DNA of 55,134 nucleotides from Desulfosoma sp. (GCA_037481875.1 JBBFKY010000003.1:1-55134), one strand, 5' to 3'. Shown: positions 1-8,101, numbered from the stretch's first letter. Made by a program: numbers and translations. The notes: a model not told the origin generated them from the sequence alone.

Positions 1-299
1 TACGATACATGCGACATGATACTTTTATGTACAGACACAATCTCACGGATTAAGGATATTTTTATTCGACGTCGTCAGCTTTGGGATGCGCCTCTTGATT
101 CCGGTGAAAGCGCTTCTGTCCCTGTTTGAATGGGGATGATTAAGACGAACAAAAGAATGGTTCTGTGTTTGCGTTCAGGCAACAAAGAATCGGCGTCGAC
201 GTTGAAGAAGTTACCTCAGAAGACGGGGCCTGCACCCACCAAAGGTGCCACTGGAAATCATGGATGGGTTTCTTGCTCATCAGAAGGTTTTTATTGAGG

Positions 300-779
300 A
301 GTCTGCCAGAGTCAAGGTGGAGCAATGCTAGATGCATGAGGCAAGTAACATCCTGGCCAAAATGGCATCGAAACACAAGTAGGCTCCGGCTGCCCCCATG
401 CAATCCATCTAGTACGCCTTTTCGAAAGGCAAGGCCGGTGAGTTTTTCCTGGAATTCAAAACAAAATGGGAAAAAGATCTACCGTCCGGCTTCGTCTGTT
501 TGGAACAGGGTCTGGAAGCTTGCCTGACGTTCTCCAACTTTTCTGAAGAAGAATGGATTTCGCTGAGAACGACTAACATCATCGAAAAGCTTATCAAGGA
601 ATTTAGACAGAGAACAAGCCCCATGGGGATCCTGGTAGGAGAACGGTCCAGCTACACTCTGCTTGCCTTCATTGCCTTTAAAACGCTAGCCCTTTTGAAG
701 TCTAACCTTCTGGGAAGGATGCGATAAAACTCGACAGTATGGCCACGGCTCGAAGCCAGAAGTTTACACAAAATGGTTA
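300..779 (+). pseudogene. IS256-family (mutator-type) transposase remnant
   Basis: The C-terminal half of an IS256-type DDE transposase can be read only by joining frames. One frame gives EASNILAKMASKHK, a stop, a short segment, a second stop, and then YAFSKGKAGEFFLEFKTKWE running into the family hallmark W-I-S-L-R-T-T-N-I-I-E-K-L and the conserved GERSSYTLLAFIAFK block. It ends with KFTQNG just before 780. Upstream, the expected RC motif near 335 lies in another frame, so there is at least one frameshift besides the two in-frame stops. The N-terminal catalytic part is not recognisable and no terminal inverted repeats were found. This is a dead, degraded insertion sequence. Confidence 0.8.
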
Positions 780-1002
780 ACACTACCCAAAAAAGGATTT
801 CTCGCCGATTTCTTGGGTTGTATGTCCCGTGACGCAGTCCCCGATTTGGAATGGTTGACCTCGTCGGCCAATTTTCGTATCGAGGCTAACAAACTCGAAT
901 TCCTCACCCTCGCCGCTCTGCGGGACGTGCGCTGCTCCCCAACATGATTTCACGGGGGATGCGGGTCTGGAACGTGGAAAGATCTTTGAGGAAACGCAGG
1001 CT
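780..1002. other. Unassigned spacer between IS remnant and RAYT gene
   Basis: I recognise no gene here. A 41-codon open frame (822-947, plus) beginning MSRDAVPDLEW has no evident ribosome-binding site and no family I know. It may be another gene fragment left by insertion-sequence activity. Confidence 0.4.
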
Positions 1003-1608
1003 GTGAAATACGATCCGCAAAAACACCACCGCCGCAGTATCCGTCTGAAAGGGTATGATTACACCCAGCCGGGGGCGTATTTCGTAACCATATGCACCCA
1101 GGACCGGACCTGCCTGTTTGGCGAAGTGGTGAATGGGCAAATGCAGTTAAACGAAGCCGGACGCCGGGTCGTTACCGAATGGGAAACATTGCCCGAACGG
1201 TTTCCCTGTATCCAATTGGATGCATTTGTGGTTATGCCCAATCATGTTCACGGCATCGTATGGATACAACCCGTAGGGGCGCAATTTATTGCGCCCCATG
1301 GGGGCGTGATGAATCACGCCCCTACGGCGTCCCCCCATGGGGGCGTGATGAATCACGCCCCTACGGCGCCCCATGGGGGCGTGATGAATCACGCCCCTAC
1401 GTTGGGGCAAATCATTCGGGTGTTTAAGGCGGTGACAACCCGCGCCATTAGGCAGATGATCTTTCCGCAATTCGCCTGGCAACGCAACTATTACGAACAC
1501 ATCATTCGCAATGAGGATTCGTTGAATCGCATCCGGCGATACATCGCAAACAACCCAGCACAGTGGACATTCGATCGGGAGAACCCCAACCGGGCAACCC
1601 TGACTTAA
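1003..1608 (+). CDS. REP-associated Y1 (HUH) transposase, RAYT, with REP repeats in frame
   Basis: IS200/IS605-like Y1 single-strand transposase of the RAYT group, which mobilises or maintains REP palindromes. The 201-residue product opens with the usual RRSIRLKGYDYTQPGAYFVT region. The HUH metal-binding motif is at residues 81-83 in MPNHVHGIVW, and the candidate nucleophile tyrosine is Y163 or Y164 in WQRNYYEHII. Start is GTG with GAGGAA upstream. Residues 91-133 are an insertion between the HUH motif and the following helix: peptide PHGGVMNHAPT occurs three times (98-108, 111-121, 123-133), encoded by palindromic DNA. Without it the length would be normal for the family. The catalytic motifs are intact, so it may be active. 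Confidence 0.88.
   Translation: MKYDPQKHHRRSIRLKGYDYTQPGAYFVTICTQDRTCLFGEVVNGQMQLNEAGRRVVTEWETLPERFPCIQLDAFVVMPNHVHGIVWIQPVGAQFIAPHGGVMNHAPTASPHGGVMNHAPTAPHGGVMNHAPTLGQIIRVFKAVTTRAIRQMIFPQFAWQRNYYEHIIRNEDSLNRIRRYIANNPAQWTFDRENPNRATLT
1276..1397. repeat. Four REP-like palindromes inside the RAYT coding region
   Basis: Four perfect 10-bp-stem, 2-nt-loop palindromes: 1276-1297 (GGGGCGCAAT, loop TT), then three identical copies of GGGGCGTGAT with loop GA at 1301-1322, 1340-1361 and 1376-1397. The identical copies begin 39 and 36 bp apart, so the reading frame is kept. Flanks CCATG on the left and CTACGGCG on the right are also repeated. The outer stem GTAGGGGCG is shared with the dispersed intergenic repeats in this window. 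Confidence 0.9.
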
Positions 1609-1620
1609 CTCGCAAGAGGG

Positions 1621-1684
1621 AGTCATTAAGTCATTGAGTCGTTGTGTCATTAGGTCGTTGGGGTGTTGGGGGGTGGGGTTGGTG
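1621..1684. repeat. Decaying 8-bp tandem repeat
   Basis: Eight consecutive octamers can be read: agtcatta, agtcattg, agtcgttg, tgtcatta, ggtcgttg, gggtgttg, gggggtgg, ggttggtg. The first five stay close to agtcattg and the last three become progressively G-rich. The array starts 12 bp after the RAYT stop and ends 24 bp before the tRNA-Glu 3' end. Confidence 0.75.
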
Positions 1685-1708
1685 AGCGGTGGGGTTTTAG
1701 ATTTTATT

Positions 1709-1786
1709 TGGCGTCCCCAGCCGGATTTGAACCGGCGTTGCCGGCGTGAAAGGCCGGTGTCCTGGACCTGGCTAGACGATGGGGAC
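1709..1786 (-). tRNA. tRNA-Glu (UUC), CCA encoded
   Basis: The minus strand folds into a full cloverleaf. The acceptor pairs GTCCCC with GGGGAC, followed by G and CCA. The anticodon loop is CTTTCAC (anticodon TTC) in a CCGGC/GCCGG stem. The T-arm has GGTTCAAATCC. The sequence closely resembles Escherichia coli tRNA-Glu. Confidence 0.97.
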
Positions 1787-1799
1787 GCAACGTTCGCGC

Positions 1800-1829
1800 T
1801 CTATAGCAACCAGCGGCGTTTCCTGTCAA
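1800..1829 (-). promoter_or_regulatory. Sigma70-type promoter of tRNA-Glu
   Basis: On the minus strand TTGACA (1824-1829) is followed after 18 nt by TATAGA (1800-1805), placing initiation a few bases upstream of the tRNA 5' end at 1786. Confidence 0.7.
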
Positions 1830-1858
1830 GCCCGAAATCTCTTAACGCCGCTTTCCTT

Positions 1859-1956
1859 TCAAAGAACCTCTAAAACGCCAAAACGGCCGTGGTGACCTTT
1901 GAGCCGGCTCAAAGAACCTCTGAAACGCCAAAAAGGCCGTGGGGCTCTCAGAGCCC
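1859..1956. repeat. Direct repeats and palindromes between the two tRNA genes
   Basis: Two copies of a 34-35 bp unit (1859-1893 and 1909-1943, period 50) begin TCAAAGAACCTCT and end in GGCCGTGG. Between them is a perfect 18-bp palindrome (1897-1914, CTTTGAGCC plus its complement), and directly after the second copy comes GGGCTCT-C-AGAGCCC (1942-1956). The remaining sequence between the tRNA genes holds no gene I can support. The structures might terminate or process the tRNA-Lys transcript, but no clear terminator T-run follows. Confidence 0.7.
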
Positions 1957-2129
1957 GCGCAGTTACATACAGCCGATGCTTTTTTCGAAAACACGAATCT
2001 TCCGCTCTTGTCTCGTGCAGGCGATCCACCCACGCTCCCAAAAAGCCCTAGAGGGCTTCACTCTCGAGCAATCTATCTAGGGCTTCTTCCGGGACACAGC
2101 CGCCGATTCTTCGGAAACATGCTCTACGA

Positions 2130-2205
2130 TGGTGGGCCGTGCAGGATTCGAACCTGCGACTCTCTGCTTAAAAGGCAGATACTCTACCGACTGAGTTAAC
2201 GGCCC
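2130..2205 (-). tRNA. tRNA-Lys (UUU), CCA encoded
   Basis: The acceptor pairs GGGCCGT with ACGGCCC, then A and CCA. The D-arm is CTCAGTCGGTAGAG, the anticodon loop CTTTTAA (anticodon TTT) and the T-loop GGTTCGAATCC. Very like bacterial tRNA-Lys. Confidence 0.97.
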
Positions 2206-2244
2206 CCCGAAATCCCGGTGGTTCGCCCGCCCGAAGACCGCGCT

Positions 2245-2273
2245 TTCCTAACACGAACCCCCTGGAGTGTCAA
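2245..2273 (-). promoter_or_regulatory. Promoter of tRNA-Lys overlapping the preceding stop codon
   Basis: Minus-strand TTGACA (2268-2273), 17 nt, then TAGGAA (2245-2250). The -35 box overlaps the TGA stop codon (2270-2272) of the upstream protein gene, so the promoter is built into the end of that gene. Predicted start is about 33 nt before the mature tRNA. Confidence 0.65.
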
Positions 2274-3607
2274 GGCGCAATGTGGCGGCCCCGCACATGT
2301 TCAACTCTTTGGGATCCTTGGGAAAGCGGCTCAAAAGAATCGTCTTTCCAACGAGCGAGCACCATGCGGCGTTCCACTCGACCCTGCGCCCCCACCGTAA
2401 ACGACCCTGTAAGCCCATGAAAGGAGACACTTGGTAAGGTCCCGGACAAAGCCTTTCGGCAAAGGCTTTGGGCCGATTCTTCCCCCGTTTGCTGAAAGAT
2501 CAGGCTCATCATGCGCACGGCATCATAGCCGACACGCGCCAACCAATCAGGATTTTTCCAAAATTTACGCCGAAATGCGTCCTCGAAAGCCTCGCCCTCG
2601 GTTTCCGCTTCCGCCACACCGCCCATGGGCACAGTAAAATGGACCTTGTCCACAAGAGGTCCCAGAGATTCCAGAAGGGTCGGTCTCGCCAACGTAAAAG
2701 GCACCACATAGAGGGCGCCGGCACCGGCCAATTCCAAAAGCCGAACGCTTTCCGCCACCCAGTGAGGGGCTCCGACCAAAAAAACCGTGGAAAATTTTTC
2801 CGTCATATCCAAAGGTGAGGCGGTGTCTCCGTCCGCCCACACTTCATGTCGAAGCTTCCATTTCAATCGCGCCGCTTCTGCCGTAAAGGATTCCGCCCAG
2901 CGCTTGGCATAAGAGCTTCCATCCGTCAAAAGGAGCACGGAATTGGAAGAAGCAGAAGGTTTCGATGCAAGAAGCCGCACACTGTTTCTAGCGGCATCTT
3001 CTTCCAAGCCGAAGAAAGAAAGAACCGGGGAACCCGTTGGAAAAGCTTCGTCCCCTTGCGCCAGGGAAAGGATAAGCGTTTCCTTTTTGGTCGCCGGCCC
3101 TAAAACGGCCTGCCACTTGGAAAGAGGAAGAGATACCAGGATCGCTCCTACCGATGCACGCTCTAAAGCCTTCACAAGCGCTTCTCGAACGGCATGTTCC
3201 GAAAGCCAACCATCCACGAACCGAACAGTGATCCTTTCATCGTCGGGAGCCGTCGCACCGGCGGTTTTCATGCCGCGTTGCAAGGCTTTGCCTTCCGCCG
3301 CAAAGGGTCCGGAAAGAGGCAGCACAGCCACCACTTCATGAAGCTTCCTGACATCACCCGCATTCTCCTGCGCCGGCTCGTTTGTTTCCTCTCTTTCAGT
3401 ATCCCCCGGAGGTGTCGAGGCGTCCTGTTCAGCCGCCCCATTCCGAACCACTTCTTTTACGAAAGAGGCTTCGTCTTGAACGGGCTTTCGGTCCCTATCC
3501 AAAGCCCACCATAAACCCACAGCCGCCAGCACCATCACGGCAAGAAAACGACGCCTTCGTCGCCGGCGGCGACTTTTTTCCCAATCGTTCCAGCTAAAAT
3601 CCGTCAT
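2270..3607 (-). CDS. Membrane-anchored periplasmic-binding-fold protein (type I PBP-like)
   Basis: This 445-residue protein starts with a cytoplasmic stub holding eight consecutive arginines (13-20), then one transmembrane segment (about 21-37), a low-complexity acidic linker (about 41-88) and a domain from about residue 91 that opens EVVAVLPLSGPFAAEGKALQ. That opening is typical of the leucine-binding/amide-sensor type I periplasmic fold also seen in LpoA. No ABC transporter genes adjoin it and there is no lipobox, so a tethered sensor or envelope-assembly role is as likely as transport. It overlaps der by 4 bp (ATGA) and ends the minus-strand operon. The exact function is unknown to me. Confidence 0.7.
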   Translation of the reverse strand: MTDFSWNDWEKSRRRRRRRRFLAVMVLAAVGLWWALDRDRKPVQDEASFVKEVVRNGAAEQDASTPPGDTEREETNEPAQENAGDVRKLHEVVAVLPLSGPFAAEGKALQRGMKTAGATAPDDERITVRFVDGWLSEHAVREALVKALERASVGAILVSLPLSKWQAVLGPATKKETLILSLAQGDEAFPTGSPVLSFFGLEEDAARNSVRLLASKPSASSNSVLLLTDGSSYAKRWAESFTAEAARLKWKLRHEVWADGDTASPLDMTEKFSTVFLVGAPHWVAESVRLLELAGAGALYVVPFTLARPTLLESLGPLVDKVHFTVPMGGVAEAETEGEAFEDAFRRKFWKNPDWLARVGYDAVRMMSLIFQQTGEESAQSLCRKALSGTLPSVSFHGLTGSFTVGAQGRVERRMVLARWKDDSFEPLSQGSQRVEHVRGRHIAP

Positions 3608-4938
3608 CGGCTCTCGTCGTTTCGACGGGAGCGTTCCCGAAAAATCAAACGCACGGGAGTCTTATCCATGCCGAACGCTTCCCGAAACTGGTTGGTGAGA
3701 TATCTTTCGTAGGAAAAGTGAATCTTTTCCGGTTCGTTACAAAAGATAACGAACGTAGGGGGTCTGGTGGACGCCTGGGTAGCGTAGAAGAATTTGAGCC
3801 GTCGGCCTGAGACCGTCGGAGGTTCATGCTTGGCGGTGATACCGGACAGGACGCGATTGACCATCCCCGTGGTTACCCTTTTGTTGAACTGATCAAAGAT
3901 TTCCGTCACCAGGGGCAACACGCGGGAGACTCTTTTCTTTTCCAGGGCGCTCAGGGTCAAAATGGGCGCGAAGGGAAGAAACCGAAACCGATCCCTCACA
4001 TCTTCCAGAAACCTTCGTATCCACTTGGGATCCTTGGGTGCCGCATCCCATTTATTGAGGGCGATCAAGCATCCTCGTCCCCTTTCCTGCACATAGCCTC
4101 CCACATGGAGATCCTGGTCCGTCACTCCTTCGACGGCATCCACCATGAGCACCACCACGTGACATCGATCGATACTTTCTAAGGCCTTTACGACACTGAG
4201 CTTTTCCAGCTTTTCGCGTGTGCGTCCTTTACGACGAATCCCCGCCGTGTCGATCAGAAGAAACCTTCGGCCCTGGGTTTCCAGTGGTGTGTCCACGGCA
4301 TCACGGGTCGTTCCCGGCACGGGACTGACAATAACCCGTTCTTCCCCTAGCAACGCATTGACCAAAGTGGACTTTCCCGTATTGGGACGACCCACGACGG
4401 CCACTCGAATTTCCGGATTTTCATCCTGCGCATCGTCTTCCCAAGCGGGCGGAAGGCACGCGGTCACATCGTCCATGAGGTCGGAAACCCCCAGCCCATG
4501 GGCGGCGCTTAAGGGATAGATTTTTTCCACGCCGAGCGCATAGAATTCCGCAACATGCGGTTCCTGTTCCCGGCCGTCCACCTTATTGACCGCATAAAAC
4601 ACGGGCTTTGATGATTTTCGCAGAAGATCCACCAAGGCTCGGTCATCGGGATGCAGGCCTGTTCGCGCATCGGCAAGAAAAATGACGGCATCGGCTTCTT
4701 CAAGAGCCAAAAACACCTGGCGACGCATGGCTTCGGCAAAGGTGCCGGTATCGGGATCCGTAAATCCTCCGGTATCCATCAGAAGGAATCTTCGACCCGC
4801 ATATTCTACAGGGGCGGACAACCGATCCCGAGTCACTCCCGGCAGGTCATCCACGAGAGCCTGCCGTTTTCGACACAGGCGGTTAAACAGCGTAGATTTT
4901 CCTACGTTGGGACGTCCTACAATGGCCACGACGGCCAT
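3604..4938 (-). CDS. der: Ribosome-assembly GTPase Der (EngA)
   Basis: Der is the double-G-domain GTPase needed for 50S ribosomal subunit maturation. The 444-residue protein has P-loop 1 GRPNVGKST (residues 8-16), DTGGF (55-59) and NKVD (118-121). The second G domain has P-loop GRPNTGKST (183-191), DTAGIRRKG (230-238) and NKWD (295-298), followed by the C-terminal KH-like domain (about 345-435). The length is normal. It sits 6 bp after the Cys-cluster gene and is coupled by ATGA overlap to the membrane-anchored protein gene downstream, which suggests these are co-expressed with the rpsB-to-rseP block. Confidence 0.98.
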   Translation of the reverse strand: MAVVAIVGRPNVGKSTLFNRLCRKRQALVDDLPGVTRDRLSAPVEYAGRRFLLMDTGGFTDPDTGTFAEAMRRQVFLALEEADAVIFLADARTGLHPDDRALVDLLRKSSKPVFYAVNKVDGREQEPHVAEFYALGVEKIYPLSAAHGLGVSDLMDDVTACLPPAWEDDAQDENPEIRVAVVGRPNTGKSTLVNALLGEERVIVSPVPGTTRDAVDTPLETQGRRFLLIDTAGIRRKGRTREKLEKLSVVKALESIDRCHVVVLMVDAVEGVTDQDLHVGGYVQERGRGCLIALNKWDAAPKDPKWIRRFLEDVRDRFRFLPFAPILTLSALEKKRVSRVLPLVTEIFDQFNKRVTTGMVNRVLSGITAKHEPPTVSGRRLKFFYATQASTRPPTFVIFCNEPEKIHFSYERYLTNQFREAFGMDKTPVRLIFRERSRRNDESR

Positions 4939-4944
4939 AAGCCC

Positions 4945-5643
4945 TCACTCCTCATGCGGCAACAAACGATAGGTTCGACCGTTTTTCAGAACACGTCCTA
5001 TCAAGCGCCCGATCTTGACGCTGGAGCGAGGCGGTCGGCCGTGTGTGCGTGCCAATTCGCGTTTGAGTTCGTTTTTGACAGTCTGGCACTCGTCTTCCTC
5101 AAAAATACGGCACGGGTTCGGCCGATACCGATGAATGGCGCAAAAGCTGTGGCCACCTCGACGATCATGCATAAGAAACGGACAGAACCGATGTCCGTAT
5201 CCCAAACCCTGACCAAAAACGAACTGCCAGATATGCGGCGGGTTTTCAGGATCGGGAAAATCAGGAAATCCGCTGCAAATTTCGCAACATAACCCGCAAT
5301 GGTTGCAATAGGTTTCAATGCGGGATCGGTCTGGACCATTGTCCAGACGGCTTCGGGATGCAGAGGCACCTAAAGCAGGGGAAACAGACTTTTGGGCCCG
5401 AAGCAGTTCATCCACCCATTGAATCCGTTCGCAAATCACCGTCATCCACTGAGCGGCACGACGTGTGGAGGTCCCGGCAACACCGTTTTCACTCTTGAGC
5501 ATGCCGAGATTACGTTCCAGAAAATAGAGCGGGAACAAGGGATTCCGAAGCTTTCGAAGAAGCCCTCGCGCTCGGCGAGGGGTCAAGGCGTGGAAGCATC
5601 GTGGAATCCCAGCGTTTAAGGAAGACGAAGCCTTCTGGCACAT
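4945..5643 (-). CDS. YkgJ-family cysteine-cluster protein
   Basis: The start is taken at MCQKASSS, downstream of the tsaB stop and preceded by GGAGGG about 15 nt upstream; an in-frame ATG at 5730 would overlap tsaB. The 232-residue product has a basic N-terminal half and a metal-binding C-terminal domain: CNHCGLCCEIC (113-123), then C154, C168, C178 and C186 in FCPFL, FCAIH, PNPC and DEC. This is the YkgJ/UPF0153-type Zn/Fe-binding cluster. Substrate and reaction are not known. Position between tsaB and der fits a housekeeping translation-related operon but gives no firm function. Confidence 0.85.
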   Translation of the reverse strand: MCQKASSSLNAGIPRCFHALTPRRARGLLRKLRNPLFPLYFLERNLGMLKSENGVAGTSTRRAAQWMTVICERIQWVDELLRAQKSVSPALGASASRSRLDNGPDRSRIETYCNHCGLCCEICSGFPDFPDPENPPHIWQFVFGQGLGYGHRFCPFLMHDRRGGHSFCAIHRYRPNPCRIFEEDECQTVKNELKRELARTHGRPPRSSVKIGRLIGRVLKNGRTYRLLPHEE

Positions 5644-5680
5644 GTTTTTGCCTGTTTCCCTCCATTTTATGGCCGGAGTA

Positions 5681-6376
5681 TTAAGATTCCTGAATGCCGG
5701 CATGGATTTCCGCTTCCGAAGGACGCACATAAAGCGGCATCAGATGCATGGGATCGGTATCCAGCCCGATGCGAAGACGACGCTGGGCGCATCGGCCAAC
5801 GAACCCGGCGCGAATGGTATGAAATCCCGGGCCCGCATCCAGGGCCAAGCCCTTGGAGACACGCTCAAAAACATCCCGATACAAAAGCCAGCCGTCTCCA
5901 CAGCACCAGGTTTTTTCCTGGATCCATGCCGCAGCCTTTTCGGGACTAAGAACCGACGGGGGTTTATCTTGCTGCAACACACCATCGGCATCGCTTCGAT
6001 ACAGAGCCGCGTAGACTTCGTTTTTTCGTGCATCGATCAGGGCACACACAGGGCATGAAGCCCAAGCCAAAGGTTCCGCCAAAGCTTCCAGGGACGGCAC
6101 TCCGACAAGGGGTTTTTCTAATGCCCAGGCCATAGCTTTCATGGTGCTCATGCCGATCCTTATTCCTGTGAAGCTTCCCGGCCCCACAGTCACGGCAAAA
6201 GCATCCACATCTTCCAGAACCCAGTCGGCATCGGCAAGAAGACGATCCACGCCGAGCAAAAGGCGTCGGTTATGGGTGCGCCCCGAAAGGAGGGTCCATT
6301 CGGCCACCAGCCCATCACCCTCCAGCAACGCCACACTACCGGACGCCGTCGATGTATCCACAGCAAGGATCTTCAT
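5681..6376 (-). CDS. tsaB: tRNA t6A biosynthesis protein TsaB
   Basis: TsaB is the inactive ASKHA partner of TsaD in making N6-threonylcarbamoyladenosine at position 37 of ANN-decoding tRNAs. MKILAVDTSTASGSVAL at the N-terminus is the expected start, so an in-frame upstream ATG at 6406 is rejected. The hallmark GPGSFTGIRIGMS is at residues 65-77. Length (231) is normal. It is separated from rseP by a 636-bp repeat-rich spacer, so it may have its own promoter, and is followed by the Cys-cluster gene after 37 bp. Confidence 0.96.
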   Translation of the reverse strand: MKILAVDTSTASGSVALLEGDGLVAEWTLLSGRTHNRRLLLGVDRLLADADWVLEDVDAFAVTVGPGSFTGIRIGMSTMKAMAWALEKPLVGVPSLEALAEPLAWASCPVCALIDARKNEVYAALYRSDADGVLQQDKPPSVLSPEKAAAWIQEKTWCCGDGWLLYRDVFERVSKGLALDAGPGFHTIRAGFVGRCAQRRLRIGLDTDPMHLMPLYVRPSEAEIHAGIQES

Positions 6377-7012
6377 CTTCAACCTTAGAACCACAAAAGC
6401 CTGCAACGGCTCTTTATCACAGGCTCATCATCCGTCCCCAGGGTCCCCAAGGGGCCATCCATCACCAACCAACCCGTCTCCCCGGCTCAAAAACATCCCA
6501 CCTGCAGACTCCATCTGTCGGGGCCTGGCAACAGTCGGTCCACACCTTTCCTACCAATTTCAAAAGATCCTGCCCGCGGGCGCCATCTGTCGGGCGGACC
6601 CATGTGTTCGTCCCATTTTTCTCACCGGTCCAACATGCACACCGTTAACCCCAAAGGTTCGCACGAGCCGCCGCCTTACCCTGACAACCCTCAAACCGTG
6701 CCCTTTCCTGGGAACTCAGGTCTTCCAATCCCTATTGACGCAGCCAGGACACCCGGGCTCTCAGGGACGAATTCATTGTCGAACACAGTCCCAAAGGTTC
6801 GCACGAGCCGCCGCCTCTCCTCGACACACATCAATCGGTTCTTTGCCCCGGGACTGCATAGGACCACGGCGGCACCTCGCGCCTTCGCCCATGGAACGGA
6901 GCCTTTTCCCCGCAGCGCGAGCCTTGGCGCTCCATCGTGGCGCGTCAGGAGACCCGCGCTCCTAGGGCGAAGATCGATTTCCAGCGAGGCCCAGGCTTTC
7001 AATTTGGCGCGG
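6377..7012. other. Repeat-rich spacer between rseP and tsaB
   Basis: No convincing gene. It contains a 27-bp exact direct repeat (6650-6676 and 6790-6816, cccaaaggttcgcacgagcc and onward), a REP-like half palindrome around 6592-6616 (gggcggacccatgtgttcgt) and a small inverted repeat near 6948-6964 (aggag...ctcct). Open frames crossing it on either strand look like chance products of GC-rich DNA. Confidence 0.6.
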
Positions 7013-8101
7013 CTAGGGAGCGGGTGCACCTCGCCCTGTAGGAATCAGGCGCATGATGTCATTGTAAAAAACGAACACCATGAGAGCGATCAGCACCGCC
7101 ATGCCCACTTTTTGGGCCATTTCCAACTGGCGCAGGCTCAAAGGTTTTCGTCTTACGGCTTCCAAGGTCAGGAAAAACACGTGCCCTCCGTCGAGCACGG
7201 GAATGGGCAACAAATTCAGCACCGCCAAATTGATGCTGATCAGCCCCATAAAGTGCAGGAAATTCATCAGGCCTTCCTGAGCCTGCTGACCTGCCATTTG
7301 GGCGATGAGAATGGGGCCACCCAAGGTTTCCATGGGCAAAACCCTTTGAATGAGCTTCACGATGGTCATGAAAAACAGCTTGGTCAGGGTCCAGGTTTGC
7401 TTGAGGCTGTAGAATACGGCCATGAACGGGTGGACCTTTTCCACTTCAAAGGATCCGGACGCCGTAATGCCGATGACAGGTCTTTGAATGTTTTCCCCGA
7501 AAATGTTTTTCACTTCACGAATTTCAGGGGTAACGATAAAGGTGAGCCGTCGTCCTTCTCGTTCCACCACGATTTCTAAAGGTTGCCGCCCTTCCCGTTG
7601 AATCGTTTGGGACAGATCGTCCCAAGCTTTAAGCTTACGGCCGTTGATTTCCAGCACTCTGTCTTTGGGTAAAAGGCCCGCCTGAGCGGCCGGAGAATCC
7701 GCCGTTACGGTGCCCACTTCCGGAATCAGGTGAGGAAGCCCGTAAACGGCGAACACCACCGTAAAGAGGACAATGCCCAGCATGACGTTGGCGAACGGGC
7801 CCGCCAAGACGATGGCCAACCTTTTTCTAACGGATTGATGGGAAAAACTGCGCGCTCTTTCGAGGTCCGAAACCACATCTTCGGGATCTTCTCCAAGCAT
7901 CTTCACATAGCCGCCCAAAGGCACCATGGACAGGCAATAGTCGGTTTCTCCGCGCTGAATCCCAATCATTCGAGGGCCGAAACCCAAAGAAAACCGAAGC
8001 ACGGTGACGCCGAGTTTACGAGCGGCCAGAAAATGTCCCAATTCGTGAATGAAGATGAGAACTCCCAACACGATGACCGTTGAGACGATGGTTGTCACCA
8101 C
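7013..8101 (-). CDS. rseP: Site-2 intramembrane zinc protease RseP
   Basis: RseP cleaves transmembrane substrates such as anti-sigma factors during envelope stress. The 362-residue protein has the HExxH zinc motif H19-E-L-G-H23 in the first membrane segment. A central PDZ domain lies near 120-190 (LPKDRVLEINGRKLKAWDDL), and the second conserved motif LNLLPIPVLDGGH is near the C-terminus, with further membrane helices. Start is GTG (a GTG-GTG pair) behind AAGGAGG at 8 nt. It lies 120 bp downstream of dxr in the classic cdsA-dxr-rseP order. Single PDZ domain, unlike the double-PDZ E. coli protein. Confidence 0.97.
   Translation of the reverse strand: MVTTIVSTVIVLGVLIFIHELGHFLAARKLGVTVLRFSLGFGPRMIGIQRGETDYCLSMVPLGGYVKMLGEDPEDVVSDLERARSFSHQSVRKRLAIVLAGPFANVMLGIVLFTVVFAVYGLPHLIPEVGTVTADSPAAQAGLLPKDRVLEINGRKLKAWDDLSQTIQREGRQPLEIVVEREGRRLTFIVTPEIREVKNIFGENIQRPVIGITASGSFEVEKVHPFMAVFYSLKQTWTLTKLFFMTIVKLIQRVLPMETLGGPILIAQMAGQQAQEGLMNFLHFMGLISINLAVLNLLPIPVLDGGHVFFLTLEAVRRKPLSLRQLEMAQKVGMAVLIALMVFVFYNDIMRLIPTGRGAPAP

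Noticed and set aside
822-947. 41-codon ORF between IS remnant and RAYT
   Set aside because: No ribosome-binding site, no known domain; more likely a gene fragment.
1276-1397. CRISPR-like repeats in the RAYT gene
   Set aside because: Palindromic REP units with spacers of 3-17 bp inside a coding frame, and no cas genes.
6141-7579. Two overlapping long plus-strand frames through tsaB, the spacer and rseP
   Set aside because: They cross two certain minus-strand genes and repeat DNA; composition is Pro/Arg/Ser/His-rich with no domain.
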